A stretch of DNA of 64,000 bases from Pseudomonas corrugata (GCF_001269905.1 NZ_LHVK01000004.1:62001-126000); one strand, 5' to 3'. Counted from the stretch's first letter, positions 31,998 to 42,611 are shown. The notes: generated by a model not told the origin, from the sequence alone. Program-made: numbers and translations.

Positions 31998-33716
31998 ATG
32001 CGCTTACTTTTCCCCCTGGCTTTGACCCTCTTGCTGGCCGCCTGCGGCGATGGCGAATCACTGTTGCCGCCTGACGCACGCCTGCCCGATGGCGGACGCT
32101 ATCGCGGCGATCTGGTGAACGGACTGCTGCAGGGCCAGGGACGCGTCGACTATCCCAATGGCAGTTGGTATGCAGGACAGTTCGACAAAGGCCAATGGCA
32201 TGGCACCGGGGAATGGCACGGCAGCAATGGCGAGGTCTATCGCGGCCAGTTCCAGCAGGGCCTGTTCCACGGCCAGGGCAGCCTCGACACCCCCACCAGC
32301 AGCTACACCGGCGGCTTCAAGCTCGGGCGGCGGGACGGCGAAGGTACGCTCAAGGAAAACGGCGTCACCTACCGTGGCGAATTCAAGGCCGACCGCTATT
32401 CAGGCCTCGGTCGCCTGGAACTCGCCGACGGCAGCCAGTACCAGGGCCCATTCGCCAACGGCAAGCCCAACGGCGATGGCCAGCGCTTCGATGCCGCCGG
32501 CAACCAGTTCACCGGGCATTTCGTCGATGGTCAGCTCCAGGGCAAAGGCACGTTCAACAGCGCCGACGGCGATGTTTATATCGGCAGCTTCAAGAACAAC
32601 CAGCTCAACGGCCGCGGCCGCTACGAAAATGCCGACGGCGATGTCTGGATCGGCCAGTTCAAGGACGGCGCGCTCACCGGCAAGGGTGAGCTGATCGGCG
32701 CCGATGGGAGCCATTACCTCGGTCGGTTCAATGAGTGGCGCTTTACCGGCCAGGGCCGCCTGAACCTTCCCGATGGCAGTTTTTACATCGGTGAGTTCGA
32801 AAACGACGGTTACCACGGGCGCGGCACCCTGGTGCTGACCGATGGCACGGTGCAAAGCGGCACCTGGGCCAACGGCCAGCGGGTGCGCGATGCCGATGGC
32901 AAGCTGCTGCCGGACGTACTCGAACTCGGCCTGCTGGCGCAGGGCCGCCTGCTGGATGACGCCCTGGCCCAGATCCCTGCTTCAACACCGGCGGTGGAGC
33001 TGTACAGCCTGACCTTGGGCGGCGACGGCAAGCAAAGCGTGTTCCTGCGCGAATCCGACTATGTCGCCAACATGCTCGCCAGCCGTTTCGGCGCGCAGGG
33101 CCAGATCCGCCTGGTCAATCATCGCGATCACCTGGGCGACCGCCCCATGGCAACCCGCGAAAGCCTGCGCCGCGCCGCCAGTACCCTGGCCGAACGCAGC
33201 GGCCCGGAAGACCTGATTTTCATCTACCTGACCAGCCATGGCACCAGCGAACATGAACTGGTACTCGACCAGCCACGCATGGAACTGGCCGACCTGCCCG
33301 CCGACGAACTGGCCGTGGTGCTGGCACCGCTGAAGAACCGCGACAAGATCGTGGTGATCTCGGCCTGCTACTCCGGCGGTTTCATCCCGGCGCTCAAGGA
33401 CGAACGCACCCTGGTCATGACCGCTTCACGGGCCGACCGGGTGTCCTTCGGTTGCTCCGAGGAAGCCAACTTCACCTATTTCGGCGATGCGTTGTTCGCC
33501 CAGGCGCTGAACCAGACCGACGACCTGGAACAGGCTTTCAAGCTGGCCAAGGCCACTGTGGCCGAACGGGAGCAGGCCGATAATTTCGAGGCGTCCGAGC
33601 CGCAGATCTGGGCCCCCAGGACGGTCCTGTCCCACTGGCAACTGCTGCGCAAATTGCAGGCACGAAAAGCATTGCAAAGTGCTGCACTGAACGACGAGGC
33701 CAAAAAGAGCAACTAA
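31998..33716 (+). CDS. MORN-repeat lipoprotein with C13 caspase-like protease domain
   Basis: A 572-residue lipoprotein: signal peptide with lipobox LLAAC (Cys16), then about eleven MORN repeats (residues ~30-300, pattern YxGxFxxGxxxGxG), then a peptidase C13 (legumain-like) domain from ~335. The catalytic dyad is visible as His414 (TSHGTSEH) and Cys457 (SACYSGGF). MORN repeats often bind membranes or proteins. An envelope-anchored cysteine protease is inferred; substrate is unknown. It resembles PA4016. The following dehydrogenase gene starts 27 bp after the stop. Confidence 0.88.
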   Translation: MRLLFPLALTLLLAACGDGESLLPPDARLPDGGRYRGDLVNGLLQGQGRVDYPNGSWYAGQFDKGQWHGTGEWHGSNGEVYRGQFQQGLFHGQGSLDTPTSSYTGGFKLGRRDGEGTLKENGVTYRGEFKADRYSGLGRLELADGSQYQGPFANGKPNGDGQRFDAAGNQFTGHFVDGQLQGKGTFNSADGDVYIGSFKNNQLNGRGRYENADGDVWIGQFKDGALTGKGELIGADGSHYLGRFNEWRFTGQGRLNLPDGSFYIGEFENDGYHGRGTLVLTDGTVQSGTWANGQRVRDADGKLLPDVLELGLLAQGRLLDDALAQIPASTPAVELYSLTLGGDGKQSVFLRESDYVANMLASRFGAQGQIRLVNHRDHLGDRPMATRESLRRAASTLAERSGPEDLIFIYLTSHGTSEHELVLDQPRMELADLPADELAVVLAPLKNRDKIVVISACYSGGFIPALKDERTLVMTASRADRVSFGCSEEANFTYFGDALFAQALNQTDDLEQAFKLAKATVAEREQADNFEASEPQIWAPRTVLSHWQLLRKLQARKALQSAALNDEAKKSN

Positions 33717-33743
33717 GCTGAACCGTATCAAGGGGGAAACACT

Positions 33744-34385
33744 ATGTACTTGACGCCTCAGCATGTTTTGCTCGCCGGCGCTACCGGATTGACCGGGGAA
33801 CACCTGCTGGATCGGCTGCTCAACGAGCCGACCATCAGCCGCGTCCTGGCGCCCTCCCGCCGGCCGTTGGCCGAGCATCCACGCCTGGAAAACCCGGTTG
33901 GGGAACCGGCCGACGTATTGCCTCGCCTCAGCGGCCAGGTCGACATCGCCTTCTGCTGCCTCGGCACCACCATCAAGAAGGCCGGCTCGGAACAAGCCTT
34001 TCGCGCGGTGGACCTGGACCTGGTCGTGGCCTTCGCCAAACGTGCCCGGGCGCTGGGCGCACGGCATCTGGTGGTGATCAGCGCCCTGGGGGCTGATGCA
34101 AAGTCATCCATCTTCTACAACCGGGTCAAAGGCGAAATGGAAGCCGCGCTCAAGGCCCAGGACTGGCCGCAGCTGACCATCTGCCGTCCTTCCCTGCTGT
34201 TGGGCGAGCGCGTCGAACCCCGCCTGGCCGAGCAATTGGCCGGGCCCTTGTCGAAACTGATTCCCGGCAAATACCACGGCATCGAAGCCTGCCAACTGGC
34301 CCGCGCCATGTGGCGCCTGGCGCTGGAAGAGCAGGATGGGGTGCGGGTGGTGGAGTCGGACGAGTTGCGTAAGTTGGGTAAGTGA
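33744..34385 (+). CDS. NAD(P)-binding Rossmann oxidoreductase (atypical SDR)
   Basis: A 213-residue protein with the N-terminal dinucleotide motif [11 protein letters not shown], like the HTATIP2/NmrA-type atypical SDRs. The YxxxK pair is seen as YNRVKGEME. It has AGGGGG before ATG and lies just after the MORN-caspase gene, likely co-transcribed (PA4017 position). Substrate unknown. Confidence 0.83.
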   Translation: MYLTPQHVLLAGATGLTGEHLLDRLLNEPTISRVLAPSRRPLAEHPRLENPVGEPADVLPRLSGQVDIAFCCLGTTIKKAGSEQAFRAVDLDLVVAFAKRARALGARHLVVISALGADAKSSIFYNRVKGEMEAALKAQDWPQLTICRPSLLLGERVEPRLAEQLAGPLSKLIPGKYHGIEACQLARAMWRLALEEQDGVRVVESDELRKLGK

Positions 34386-34424
34386 CTCTTAAGGCTGCTG
34401 AAACAGGATTTTCAGCAAGCAAAC

Positions 34425-34513
34425 TGTGGGAGCAAGGCTTGCCCGCGATGAAGTTGACGCGGTTCTTGCCTTGGAACCGAGGCGACCGCATCGCGAGCGA
34501 GCTTTGCTCCCAC
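34425..34513. repeat. REPIN with divergent arms
   Basis: The left arm is of the aaggcttgcccgcg subtype, while the right arm reads atcgcgagcgagctttgctcccac; the two arms differ at several places, so it is a decayed or hybrid element. Confidence 0.75.
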
Positions 34514-34550
34514 CGAAAGTGCCCTCGCCATAAAGGCCAGGACTCGGTGG

Positions 34551-34835
34551 TTACAACCCACCCGTCGCCTGGAACCCCACCCCAATCGCCGTAAACAACG
34601 ACAACGGCAATAACAAGGTGTCGAGCAACGCACTGCCCGGCAGATCGACGCCAGGATAGCTCGGGGCTTCGGCGCCAAAGCGATCCTTGGCGCAGCAGCC
34701 GCCGTTGAGGGCGTAAAGATCCAGGCGAGTGCCCGCATACACCACCGGCGCGCCAGGCTTGGCGGCATCGAGGGTGCGGACGGTGGCGCAGCCGGTCAGT
34801 TGCAGCGCCAGCAGTACGATCAGCAGCTTATTCAT
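34551..34835 (-). CDS. YceK/YidQ family lipoprotein
   Basis: A 94-residue lipoprotein (lipobox LTGC, Cys16) with the family pattern TRLDLYAL...[21 protein letters not shown]. Function unknown. It overlaps ubiX by 8 bp and ends the mpl-ubiX transcription unit. Confidence 0.85.
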   Translation of the reverse strand: MNKLLIVLLALQLTGCATVRTLDAAKPGAPVVYAGTRLDLYALNGGCCAKDRFGAEAPSYPGVDLPGSALLDTLLLPLSLFTAIGVGFQATGGL

Positions 34836-35475
34836 CGCTGCTCAAATGGTGCTCGCCCCAGCGCGGCAACATGTCCTGGGGGATATTCAACAGGTTGAGA
34901 ATCCGCGCGACCACGAAATCGATCAGGTCGTCGATGGTCTGCGGCTGGTGATAGAAGCCCGGCGAGGCCGGCAGGATAGTCACGCCCATGTTCGACAGCT
35001 TGAGCATGTGCTCCAGGTGAATGCTCGAATACGGAGCCTCCCGCGGCACGAGGATCAACTGGCGACGCTCCTTGAGCGTCACATCCGCGGCCCGTTCGAT
35101 CAGGTTGTTACAGGCCCCGGTGGCAATCGCCGACAGCGTGCCGGTGGAACACGGCACCACCACCATGGCCGCCGGCGAGCCGGAGCCCGACGCCACCGGC
35201 GACATCCAGTCTTCCTTGCCATACACCCGGATCTGCCCCGCCGCCGCACCGGTGTACTCGGTGAGGAAGGCCTGCATCATCTGGGTCCTGGCCGGCAGGG
35301 TCACGTCGGTTTCCGTGGCCATCACCAACTGCGCGGCCTTGGAAATGAGGAAATGCACCTCGCGGTCTTCGCGCACCAGACAATCGAGCAGACGCAAGCC
35401 GTACTGGGCGCCGGACGCACCGGTCATCGCCAGCGTGATGCGCTCCGGACCGTTGCTCTCGAAGCGAGTGTTCAT
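34828..35475 (-). CDS. ubiX: flavin prenyltransferase UbiX
   Basis: UbiX prenylates FMN to make the cofactor of the UbiD decarboxylase in ubiquinone synthesis. The 215-residue protein has [15 protein letters not shown], the [12 protein letters not shown] segment and [17 protein letters not shown]. It overlaps mpl by 4 bp (ATGA), so it is coupled with it. Confidence 0.94.
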   Translation of the reverse strand: MNTRFESNGPERITLAMTGASGAQYGLRLLDCLVREDREVHFLISKAAQLVMATETDVTLPARTQMMQAFLTEYTGAAAGQIRVYGKEDWMSPVASGSGSPAAMVVVPCSTGTLSAIATGACNNLIERAADVTLKERRQLILVPREAPYSSIHLEHMLKLSNMGVTILPASPGFYHQPQTIDDLIDFVVARILNLLNIPQDMLPRWGEHHLSSDE

Positions 35476-36821
35476 TGCAGCGCCTCAGCCAGTTTGCCGT
35501 GCAGGCCGCCGAAGCCGCCGTTGCTCATGATCACCACGTGGGTGCCGGGCTGGGCCTGGCTCTTCACGCGCTCGATGATGCCCTCCAGAGAATCGCTGAC
35601 AATCGACGGCACCGTGCACAGTGCGGCCGTGGCCCCCAGGTCCCAACCGAGGTTGGCCGGCGCATACCAGATCACCTGATCGGCATCGACCACGCTTTCC
35701 GGCAGGCCATCGCGGTGGGCGCCGAGCTTCATCGAGTTGGAGCGCGGCTCGATGATCGCGATCAGCGGCGCATCGCCAATACGCTTGCGCAAACCGTCGA
35801 GAGTGGTGGCAATGGCGGTCGGGTGGTGGGCGAAATCGTCATAGATGGTGATGCCCCGCACTTCAGCGACCTTCTCCATGCGGCGCTTGACGCTCTTGAA
35901 CGCACTCAACGCGGCAATGCCCATCGACGGAACCACGCCCACATGACGGGCAGCCGCCAAGGTGGCCAGGGCATTGGCAACGTTGTGCTGGCCGGTCAGT
36001 TCCCACTCCACGACGCCTTGGGACTGGCCCTCGAACATCACCTCGAACTGCGAACCGTCATCCTTCAGCAACTTCACTTGCCACTGTCCGCCCGCGCCGG
36101 TGGTCTGCACCGGGGTCCAGCAGCCCATTTCGATGACCCGCTGCAAGGCCGGCTCGGTGGTCGGGTGAATCACCAGGCCTTCGCTTGGAATGGTGCGCAC
36201 CAGATGGTGGAATTGCCGCTCGATGGCCGCCAGATCAGGGAAGATGTCCGCGTGATCGAATTCCAGGTTATTCAAGATCGCCGTGCGCGGGCGGTAGTGG
36301 ACGAATTTCGAACGCTTGTCGAAAAACGCGCTGTCATATTCATCGGCTTCGATCACGAAGAACGGCGTACCGCCCAAGCGCGCCGACACCGAGAAATTCT
36401 GCGGCACGCCGCCGATCAGGAAGCCGGGGCTCATGCCCGCGTGCTCCAACACCCAGGCGAGCATGCTGCTGGTAGTGGTCTTGCCATGGGTACCCGCCAC
36501 GGCAAGGACCCATCGGCCCTGCAATACGTGATCGGCCAGCCACTGCGGCCCGGACACATACGGCAGGCCTTTGTTGAGCACGTACTCCACCGCCGGATTG
36601 CCACGGGACATGGCGTTGCCGATGACCACCAGGTCCGGCGCCGGATCCAGTTGCGCCGGGTCATAACCCTGGGTCAGCTCGATGCCCTGAGCTTCCAGTT
36701 GAGTGCTCATCGGCGGGTAGACGTTGGCGTCGGAACCGGTCACATGATGGCCCAGCTCCTTGGCCAGGACCGCCATCGAACCCATGAAAGTGCCGCAAAT
36801 ACCGAGAATATGGATGTGCAT
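35472..36821 (-). CDS. mpl: UDP-N-acetylmuramate:L-Ala-gamma-D-Glu-meso-DAP ligase
   Basis: Mpl re-attaches recycled tripeptide to UDP-MurNAc. The 449-residue Mur ligase has the N-terminal Rossmann part ([14 protein letters not shown]), the ATP loop [12 protein letters not shown] and the C-terminal domain. With ldcA and the transglycosylases in this window it belongs to murein recycling. Confidence 0.95.
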   Translation of the reverse strand: MHIHILGICGTFMGSMAVLAKELGHHVTGSDANVYPPMSTQLEAQGIELTQGYDPAQLDPAPDLVVIGNAMSRGNPAVEYVLNKGLPYVSGPQWLADHVLQGRWVLAVAGTHGKTTTSSMLAWVLEHAGMSPGFLIGGVPQNFSVSARLGGTPFFVIEADEYDSAFFDKRSKFVHYRPRTAILNNLEFDHADIFPDLAAIERQFHHLVRTIPSEGLVIHPTTEPALQRVIEMGCWTPVQTTGAGGQWQVKLLKDDGSQFEVMFEGQSQGVVEWELTGQHNVANALATLAAARHVGVVPSMGIAALSAFKSVKRRMEKVAEVRGITIYDDFAHHPTAIATTLDGLRKRIGDAPLIAIIEPRSNSMKLGAHRDGLPESVVDADQVIWYAPANLGWDLGATAALCTVPSIVSDSLEGIIERVKSQAQPGTHVVIMSNGGFGGLHGKLAEALQ

Positions 36822-36889
36822 AGTCGACCTCGTAAAACATGGCCGCAGGTTAGCCTAGGGAGGGGGAAATCGCACCTTGTCTTTCAACT

Positions 36890-36978
36890 TGTGGGAGCAA
36901 GGCTTGCCCGCGATGAACGATGACGCGGACTTTCATGGAATCGTGTCAAGGCTATCGCGGGCAAGCCTTGCTCCCACA
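36890..36978. repeat. REPIN between mpl and the sigma-54 regulator
   Basis: Inverted aaggcttgcccgcg-type arms at both ends of 36890-36978; it fills most of the gap between the two genes. Confidence 0.9.
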
Positions 36979-37005
36979 GGGCTTCGGTGCCTGGAGGAGC
37001 TGTGA

Positions 37006-38913
37006 TCAGCGAGCGATCGCGTGTTTGCGCAGTTTCCGGTAGAGGGTATTACGGCTGATGCCCAACTGCTCGGCCGTGTTGGTCATGTGCCAGCGGGTCT
37101 GTTCCAGCGCATTGAGCAATGCCAGCCGCTCCGCGTCTTCCAGCGGATGTTCGGACGCGGGTGTTTCCTCCAACGCCGGCCGTGTCTGGCGAATCATCGC
37201 CGGCAGGTCTTCCAGCCCGATCCTGCCACCGTCGCATAACGCGGCAAGGGTGCGCAGGACATTGCGCATCTGCCGCACATTGCCCGGCCAGTCGAACGCC
37301 AACAGCGCCCGGCGCGCCGGTTCGTCGATGGACACTGCCTCGGTGCCACTTTCCTCGGCCAGCAAGAAGTCCAGCAACTGCGACTTGTCGCTGCGCTCGC
37401 GCAACGCCGGCAGAGGGATTTCCAGGCCGTTGAGCCGGTAGTACAGATCTTCGCGGAAGCTGCCGTCCTGCACTCGCTCAAGCAATTGCCGGTGGGTGGC
37501 GCTGATGATGCGCACATTCACCGTCTCGGGTTCGCCACCGATGGGCACCACCTGACGATCTTCCAGCACCCGCAGCAAGCGGGTCTGCAAGGCCAAGGGC
37601 ATGTCGCCGATTTCATCCAGGAACAGGGTGCCGCCGTCGGCCTGCTGCAGCTTGCCGCGCATGCCTTCCTTGCGGGCACCGGTAAAGCTGCCGCCGCGAT
37701 AGCCGAACAGCTCGCTCTCGATCAGGCTTTCGGGGATGGCCGCGCAATTGAGGGCAACGAAGTTCTTCCCTGCACGCTGACTGGCGTGATGCACGGCCTT
37801 GGCGAAGGCTTCCTTGCCGCAACCGGTTTCCCCGTTGATCAGCAGCGGGACATCACGCTCGAACACCCGCAACGCCTTGCGAAAATGCTCCTGCAGTTGC
37901 GCATCCCCCAGGCAGATGCCCGACAGTCGCGCAGGCTCCATGGCTTTGGGCGCCGGGACAAGCGGAACCGGGATGCTACGAGGCTGCCCCCGCAGCACCG
38001 CGAACAAATGCCGACCGTCACGGGTGCGCAGCGGCCAGCTGGCGCTGGCATGGACGCTGGTCCGGCCCAGCAATTCATCCAGTGAACAATCGAAAAACGC
38101 TTCTACCGGCTGGCCCAGCAAGCCACCGCGAATATGCCCCAGCAGGTTGAGCGCACTCTGGTTGACGGCGCAGATCCGCCCTTCGCCGTCGAACGCCAGC
38201 AAGCCTTCGCTGAACAACCCCACGGACTCGGCCTGCAAATGAAAGCGCAGCAGCCAGTGATGGTCGAAGCAGCGCAGGAAATAGCAGCTCTCGATCATCT
38301 TCGCCGAGAGATTGACCAGCGCCATGGTGTGGAACTGGCTCTGGCGCGACACGTCCGGCCGGGCCGAGGACACGTCGAGCACCGCCAGCAGTTCGCCATG
38401 TGGGTCGAACACCGGGCTGGCCGAGCAGGTCAGGCCGGTGTGGCGACCACGAAAATGTTCTTCCTGATGGATGGTCAGTGCCTGGCGCTCCACCAGGCAG
38501 GTGCCGATGCCATTGGTGCCTTCGCAGGCTTCGCTCCAGTCGGCACCGAGCCAGAGCCCGGCCCGTTCGAAAATCTTGCGCTCGCTGGGAGCGGTGACAC
38601 AGTTGAGGATCACGCCCCGGGCGTCGGTGAGCAGCACCGCGTGGCCGGCGCCGGACAATTGCTGGTGCAGGCTGGTCATTTCGGAACCGGCAATGTGCAG
38701 CACTTGCTGCAGACGCTCGCGGCTTTCCAGCACCCGACCATGTTCGAGCACCGTCGGCGCCAGGTTCTGGGCCGGGTCGAGGTGATAGTCCTCAAGGCAG
38801 CGCAGCCAGGAGCGGGCAATCGACGGATCGCTGCCGGGTCCTTGCAGATGGGCCTTGCCCTGGGTCACCGTCAGGACCTGCTGGGCATGGCGACTCAAAT
38901 GGTTGCTGTGCAT
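37006..38913 (-). CDS. eatR: sigma-54-dependent activator of ethanolamine catabolism (EatR/AcoR type)
   Basis: The 635-residue enhancer-binding protein has a GAF domain (about 60-215), a PAS region (about 225-290), an AAA+ domain (about 335-560; Walker A GETGCGKE) and a C-terminal Fis-type helix-turn-helix. The sigma-54 contact loop reads GSFTGA instead of GAFTGA, a tolerated variant. It is divergent from the aldehyde dehydrogenase gene, which has a good -24/-12 promoter, as expected for PA4021. The inducer is probably ethanolamine or acetaldehyde; gene name by synteny. Confidence 0.85.
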   Translation of the reverse strand: MHSNHLSRHAQQVLTVTQGKAHLQGPGSDPSIARSWLRCLEDYHLDPAQNLAPTVLEHGRVLESRERLQQVLHIAGSEMTSLHQQLSGAGHAVLLTDARGVILNCVTAPSERKIFERAGLWLGADWSEACEGTNGIGTCLVERQALTIHQEEHFRGRHTGLTCSASPVFDPHGELLAVLDVSSARPDVSRQSQFHTMALVNLSAKMIESCYFLRCFDHHWLLRFHLQAESVGLFSEGLLAFDGEGRICAVNQSALNLLGHIRGGLLGQPVEAFFDCSLDELLGRTSVHASASWPLRTRDGRHLFAVLRGQPRSIPVPLVPAPKAMEPARLSGICLGDAQLQEHFRKALRVFERDVPLLINGETGCGKEAFAKAVHHASQRAGKNFVALNCAAIPESLIESELFGYRGGSFTGARKEGMRGKLQQADGGTLFLDEIGDMPLALQTRLLRVLEDRQVVPIGGEPETVNVRIISATHRQLLERVQDGSFREDLYYRLNGLEIPLPALRERSDKSQLLDFLLAEESGTEAVSIDEPARRALLAFDWPGNVRQMRNVLRTLAALCDGGRIGLEDLPAMIRQTRPALEETPASEHPLEDAERLALLNALEQTRWHMTNTAEQLGISRNTLYRKLRKHAIAR

Positions 38914-38991
38914 TTCTTATTATTCTCCCCGAAGGTTGCGGCCTTGCTGGAGTCACTGCTGAACACCTAGCCCCAGGTAAAGGGTTGTTTC

Positions 38992-39080
38992 TGTGGGAGC
39001 AAGGCTTGCCCGCGATTGCCTTGGCGCGGATCACAGGTAGACCGCGTCATCGTTCATCGCGGGCAAGCCTTGCTCCCACA
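38992..39080. repeat. REPIN in the eatR-aldehyde dehydrogenase intergenic region
   Basis: Inverted aaggcttgcccgcg-type arms. It occupies the regulator-proximal part of the 470-bp intergenic stretch; the activator sites and sigma-54 promoter follow at 39185-39314. Confidence 0.9.
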
Positions 39081-39184
39081 GGATGCCCGACGTCTCCATC
39101 GATATTTGGGCAACTCACAGATCGCCCCAGCATCCTCCAGGCACAAGCGCTTTGCAATGCTGGCGTGACCCGTCGGTAAACGGC

Positions 39185-39214
39185 TGTCTCACAATTGGCA
39201 CAAAGTGTCACACA
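39185..39214 (+). promoter_or_regulatory. candidate upstream activator sites
   Basis: TGTCTCACA at 39185-39193 and TGTCACACA at 39206-39214 are near-identical and 21 bp apart, two helical turns. They end 85 bp before the sigma-54 promoter, a normal distance for enhancer sites. Assignment to the neighbouring regulator is an inference. Confidence 0.45.
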
Positions 39215-39298
39215 CCCTGTATCGCAATCGTCACGCGTAGCCTCCATTGGTCCGATGAAACCCTCCGAAAGTCTTGATTTTCGGGCTCTGCACGGCAA

Positions 39299-39314
39299 TG
39301 GCCCAACCTTTGCT
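39299..39314 (+). promoter_or_regulatory. sigma-54 promoter of the aldehyde dehydrogenase gene
   Basis: TGGC then seven bases then TTGCT gives the GG and GC dinucleotides at -24 and -12 with correct spacing (consensus TGGCAC-N5-TTGCW). The ATG lies 70 bp downstream. Confidence 0.75.
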
Positions 39315-39384
39315 CTAGGCTTAATTACCGGCGCTCTATTTGCGCGGCCTCCCGTATAAGCACAAAAGCCAAGGAGAACTCATC

Positions 39385-40905
39385 ATGCGTTACGCTCACC
39401 CCGGTACTGAAGGCGCTATCGTTTCGTTCAAGAGCAAATACGGTAACTACATCGGCGGCGAGTTCGTCGCGCCTGTCAAAGGTCAGTACTTCACCAATAC
39501 TTCCCCGGTCAATGGCCAGCCCATTGCCGAATTCCCACGCTCCACGGCCGAAGACATCGAAAAAGCCCTGGACGCCGCCCACGCGGCCGCTGATGCCTGG
39601 GGCGCCACCTCGGTTCAGGCCCGTTCGCTGATCCTGCTGAAAATCGCCGACCGCATCGAACAGAACCTCGAAACCCTGGCGATCACCGAATCCTGGGACA
39701 ACGGCAAGGCCGTGCGCGAAACCCTCAACGCCGACATCCCCCTGGCCGCCGACCACTTCCGTTACTTCGCCGGCTGCCTGCGGGCCCAGGAAGGCAGCGC
39801 CGCCGAGATCGATGGCAACACCGTGGCCTATCACATCCACGAGCCGCTGGGCGTGGTCGGGCAGATCATCCCGTGGAACTTCCCGCTGCTGATGGCCGCC
39901 TGGAAACTCGCCCCGGCCCTGGCCGCCGGCAACTGCGTGGTGCTCAAGCCCGCCGAGCAAACCCCACTGGGCATCTGCGTACTCATGGAACTGATCGGTG
40001 ACCTGCTGCCGCCCGGCGTGCTGAACGTGGTGCAAGGCTTCGGCAAGGAAGCCGGCGAAGCCCTGGCGACCAGCAAGCGCATCGCCAAGATCGCTTTCAC
40101 AGGTTCGACCCCAGTCGGCTCGCACATCATGAAATGCGCCGCCGAAAACATCATCCCGTCTACCGTGGAACTGGGCGGCAAATCGCCGAACATTTTCTTC
40201 GAAGACATCATGCAGGCCGAGCCGAGCTTCATCGAGAAGGCTGCCGAAGGCCTGGTGCTGGCGTTCTTCAACCAGGGTGAAGTCTGCACCTGCCCGTCCC
40301 GCGCCCTGGTGCAGGAATCGATCTACGACGAATTCATGCAAGTGGTGATGAAAAAAATCGAGCAGATCAAACGCGGCGACCCGCTGGACACCGACACCAT
40401 GGTCGGCGCCCAGGCGTCCGAGCAACAGTTCGACAAGATCCTCTCGTACCTGGAAATCGCCAAGGGCGAAGGCGCCCAGTTGCTGACCGGCGGCCAGGTG
40501 GAAAAACTCGAAGGCAACCTCGCCAGCGGGTACTACATCCAGCCGACCCTGCTCAAGGGCACCAACAAAATGCGGGTGTTCCAGGAAGAAATCTTCGGCC
40601 CGGTGGTGAGCATTACCACCTTCAAGGATGAAGCCGAAGCCCTGGCGATCGCCAACGACACCGAGTTCGGCCTCGGCGCCGGCCTGTGGACCCGCGACAT
40701 TAACCGCGCCTACCGCATGGGCCGGGCGATCAAGGCCGGTCGCGTCTGGACCAACTGCTACCACCTCTACCCGGCGCACGCCGCGTTCGGTGGCTACAAG
40801 AAATCCGGCGTGGGTCGTGAAACCCACAAAATGATGCTCGATCACTACCAGCAGACCAAGAACCTGCTGGTCAGCTACGACATCAATCCGTTGGGCTTCT
40901 TCTAA
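39385..40905 (+). CDS. aldehyde dehydrogenase (acetaldehyde dehydrogenase, ExaC type)
   Basis: A 506-residue NAD-dependent aldehyde dehydrogenase; it should oxidise the acetaldehyde released by ethanolamine ammonia-lyase to acetate. Catalytic residues are in VELGGKSPN (Glu) and [11 protein letters not shown] (Cys). ATG 39385 follows AAGGAGAA. It is the first of the forward ethanolamine genes and is controlled by a sigma-54 promoter. Confidence 0.92.
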   Translation: MRYAHPGTEGAIVSFKSKYGNYIGGEFVAPVKGQYFTNTSPVNGQPIAEFPRSTAEDIEKALDAAHAAADAWGATSVQARSLILLKIADRIEQNLETLAITESWDNGKAVRETLNADIPLAADHFRYFAGCLRAQEGSAAEIDGNTVAYHIHEPLGVVGQIIPWNFPLLMAAWKLAPALAAGNCVVLKPAEQTPLGICVLMELIGDLLPPGVLNVVQGFGKEAGEALATSKRIAKIAFTGSTPVGSHIMKCAAENIIPSTVELGGKSPNIFFEDIMQAEPSFIEKAAEGLVLAFFNQGEVCTCPSRALVQESIYDEFMQVVMKKIEQIKRGDPLDTDTMVGAQASEQQFDKILSYLEIAKGEGAQLLTGGQVEKLEGNLASGYYIQPTLLKGTNKMRVFQEEIFGPVVSITTFKDEAEALAIANDTEFGLGAGLWTRDINRAYRMGRAIKAGRVWTNCYHLYPAHAAFGGYKKSGVGRETHKMMLDHYQQTKNLLVSYDINPLGFF

Positions 40906-40951
40906 GCCTTGGGGGCGATGCAGGTCATCCTGCGTCGCCCTTTGGATAGCT

Positions 40952-41025
40952 ATCGCGAGCAGGCTCGCTCCCACAGGGACTGTGGAGCAACACCTATCCC
41001 CTGTGGGAGCGAGCCTGCTCGCGAT
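40952..41025. repeat. REPIN
   Basis: Arms atcgcgagcaggctcgctcc... (40952) and its inverted copy ending 41025 enclose about 26 bases, between the dehydrogenase and permease genes. Confidence 0.9.
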
Positions 41026-41065
41026 AGCGTCATCACCGACACACTCAGAATCAATGCCCTGTCGC

Positions 41066-41081
41066 TGGCATGAGCTTTGCG
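41066..41081 (+). promoter_or_regulatory. sigma-54 promoter of the ethanolamine permease gene
   Basis: TGGCATGAGCTTTGCG carries TGGCA and TTGC at the -24/-12 spacing. It lies 59 bp before the permease ATG, so the REPIN separates two independently started transcripts under the same sigma factor. Confidence 0.7.
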
Positions 41082-41139
41082 TATCCGCTCCAAACCCCCA
41101 ACCGAAAGTCCAACAGATCAAAAAGAACAGCGAGGACTT

Positions 41140-42510
41140 ATGACAACTACCACCCAACTCAAACCCACACTCGGCACACTCCATTTATGGGGCATTGCCG
41201 TCGGCCTGGTGATCTCCGGCGAATACTTCGGCTGGAGTTACGGCTGGGGCACCGCGGGGACCCTCGGGTTTCTGGTCACCGCGCTGATGGTGGCGCTGAT
41301 GTACACCTGTTTCATCTTCAGCTTTACCGAACTGACCACCGCGATACCCCACGCGGGCGGGCCGTTCGCCTACAGCCGGCGGGCCTTTGGCGAGAAAGGC
41401 GGCCTGATTGCCGGGATCGCCACGCTGATCGAATTCGTCTTTGCGCCACCGGCCATCGCCATGGCCATCGGTGCTTACCTCAACGTGCAGTTTCCGGATC
41501 TGGACCCCAAGATCGCGGCGGTCGGTGCCTACATCGTGTTCATGACCCTCAACATTCTCGGCGTCAGCATCGCCGCGGCGTTCGAGCTGGTGGTCACCGT
41601 ACTGGCGGTGGCCGAACTGCTGGTGTTCATGGGCGTGGTCGCACCGGGCTTCAGCTTCAGTAACTTCGTGCTCAACGGCTGGTCTGGTGCAAACGAGTTC
41701 AGCCTCGCTTCAATTCCGGGCATTTTTGCGGCGATCCCCTTCGCGATCTGGTTCTTCCTCGCCATCGAAGGCGCGGCCATGGCCGCCGAAGAAGCCAAGG
41801 ACCCGAAACGCACGATCCCCCGCGCCTACGTCAGCGGCATCCTGACCCTGGTGTTCCTGGCCATCGGCGTAATGATCATGGCCGGCGGCGTGGGCGACTG
41901 GCGCCAGCTGTCGAACATCAACGACCCGCTGCCCCAGGCCATGAAAGCCGTGGTCGGCAACAACTCCACCTGGATGCACATGCTGGTGTGGATCGGCCTG
42001 TTCGGCCTGGTGGCGAGCTTCCACGGGATCATCCTCGGCTACTCGCGGCAGTTCTTCGCCCTGGCCCGGGCCGGCTACCTGCCACGGAGCCTGGCGAAAC
42101 TGTCGCGCTTCCAGACCCCGCACCGGGCGATCCTGGCCGGCGGCGTCATCGGCATCGCGGCGATCTACAGCGATGGCCTGGTGAACCTGCAAGGCATGAG
42201 CCTGACGGCGGCGATGATCACCATGTCGGTGTTCGGCGCCATCGTGATGTACATCATCAGCATGCTCAGCCTGTTCCGCTTGCGTAAGGTCGAACCGAAC
42301 CTGGAGCGCACCTTCCGCGCTCCGGGCTACCCCATCGTGCCGGGTATCGCACTGTTCCTGGCCGTGGTGTGCCTGGTGGCGATGGCCTGGTTCAATACCC
42401 TGATCGGGCTGGTATTCCTCGCCTTCATGATCGTCGGCTACCTGTACTTCCAACTGACCGCCAAGCAACGCTCCGATGCGCCGGCGGACGCTATGCTCAC
42501 AGGTATCTGA
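41140..42510 (+). CDS. eat: ethanolamine permease (APC superfamily)
   Basis: A 456-residue amino-acid/polyamine/organocation transporter with about twelve membrane segments. The N-terminus LHLWGIAVGLVISGEYFGWSYGWG is that of the Pseudomonas ethanolamine permease family. ATG 41140 follows CGAGGACTT. It supplies substrate to EutBC encoded just downstream. Confidence 0.9.
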   Translation: MTTTTQLKPTLGTLHLWGIAVGLVISGEYFGWSYGWGTAGTLGFLVTALMVALMYTCFIFSFTELTTAIPHAGGPFAYSRRAFGEKGGLIAGIATLIEFVFAPPAIAMAIGAYLNVQFPDLDPKIAAVGAYIVFMTLNILGVSIAAAFELVVTVLAVAELLVFMGVVAPGFSFSNFVLNGWSGANEFSLASIPGIFAAIPFAIWFFLAIEGAAMAAEEAKDPKRTIPRAYVSGILTLVFLAIGVMIMAGGVGDWRQLSNINDPLPQAMKAVVGNNSTWMHMLVWIGLFGLVASFHGIILGYSRQFFALARAGYLPRSLAKLSRFQTPHRAILAGGVIGIAAIYSDGLVNLQGMSLTAAMITMSVFGAIVMYIISMLSLFRLRKVEPNLERTFRAPGYPIVPGIALFLAVVCLVAMAWFNTLIGLVFLAFMIVGYLYFQLTAKQRSDAPADAMLTGI

Positions 42511-42611
42511 CAGTGCACCGGCGCCGGGCCAAACGGCCGGCGCCAGCCTTATGGAAGTGCACGCAGAGCCTGCTGGGGGATCTGTGTTCCTTGCCTGAAC
42601 ACAGATCCCCT

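Noticed and set aside
39325..41184. 619-codon minus-strand frame over the aldehyde dehydrogenase
   Set aside because: Shadow frame; the plus strand has the start, ribosome-binding site and catalytic motifs.
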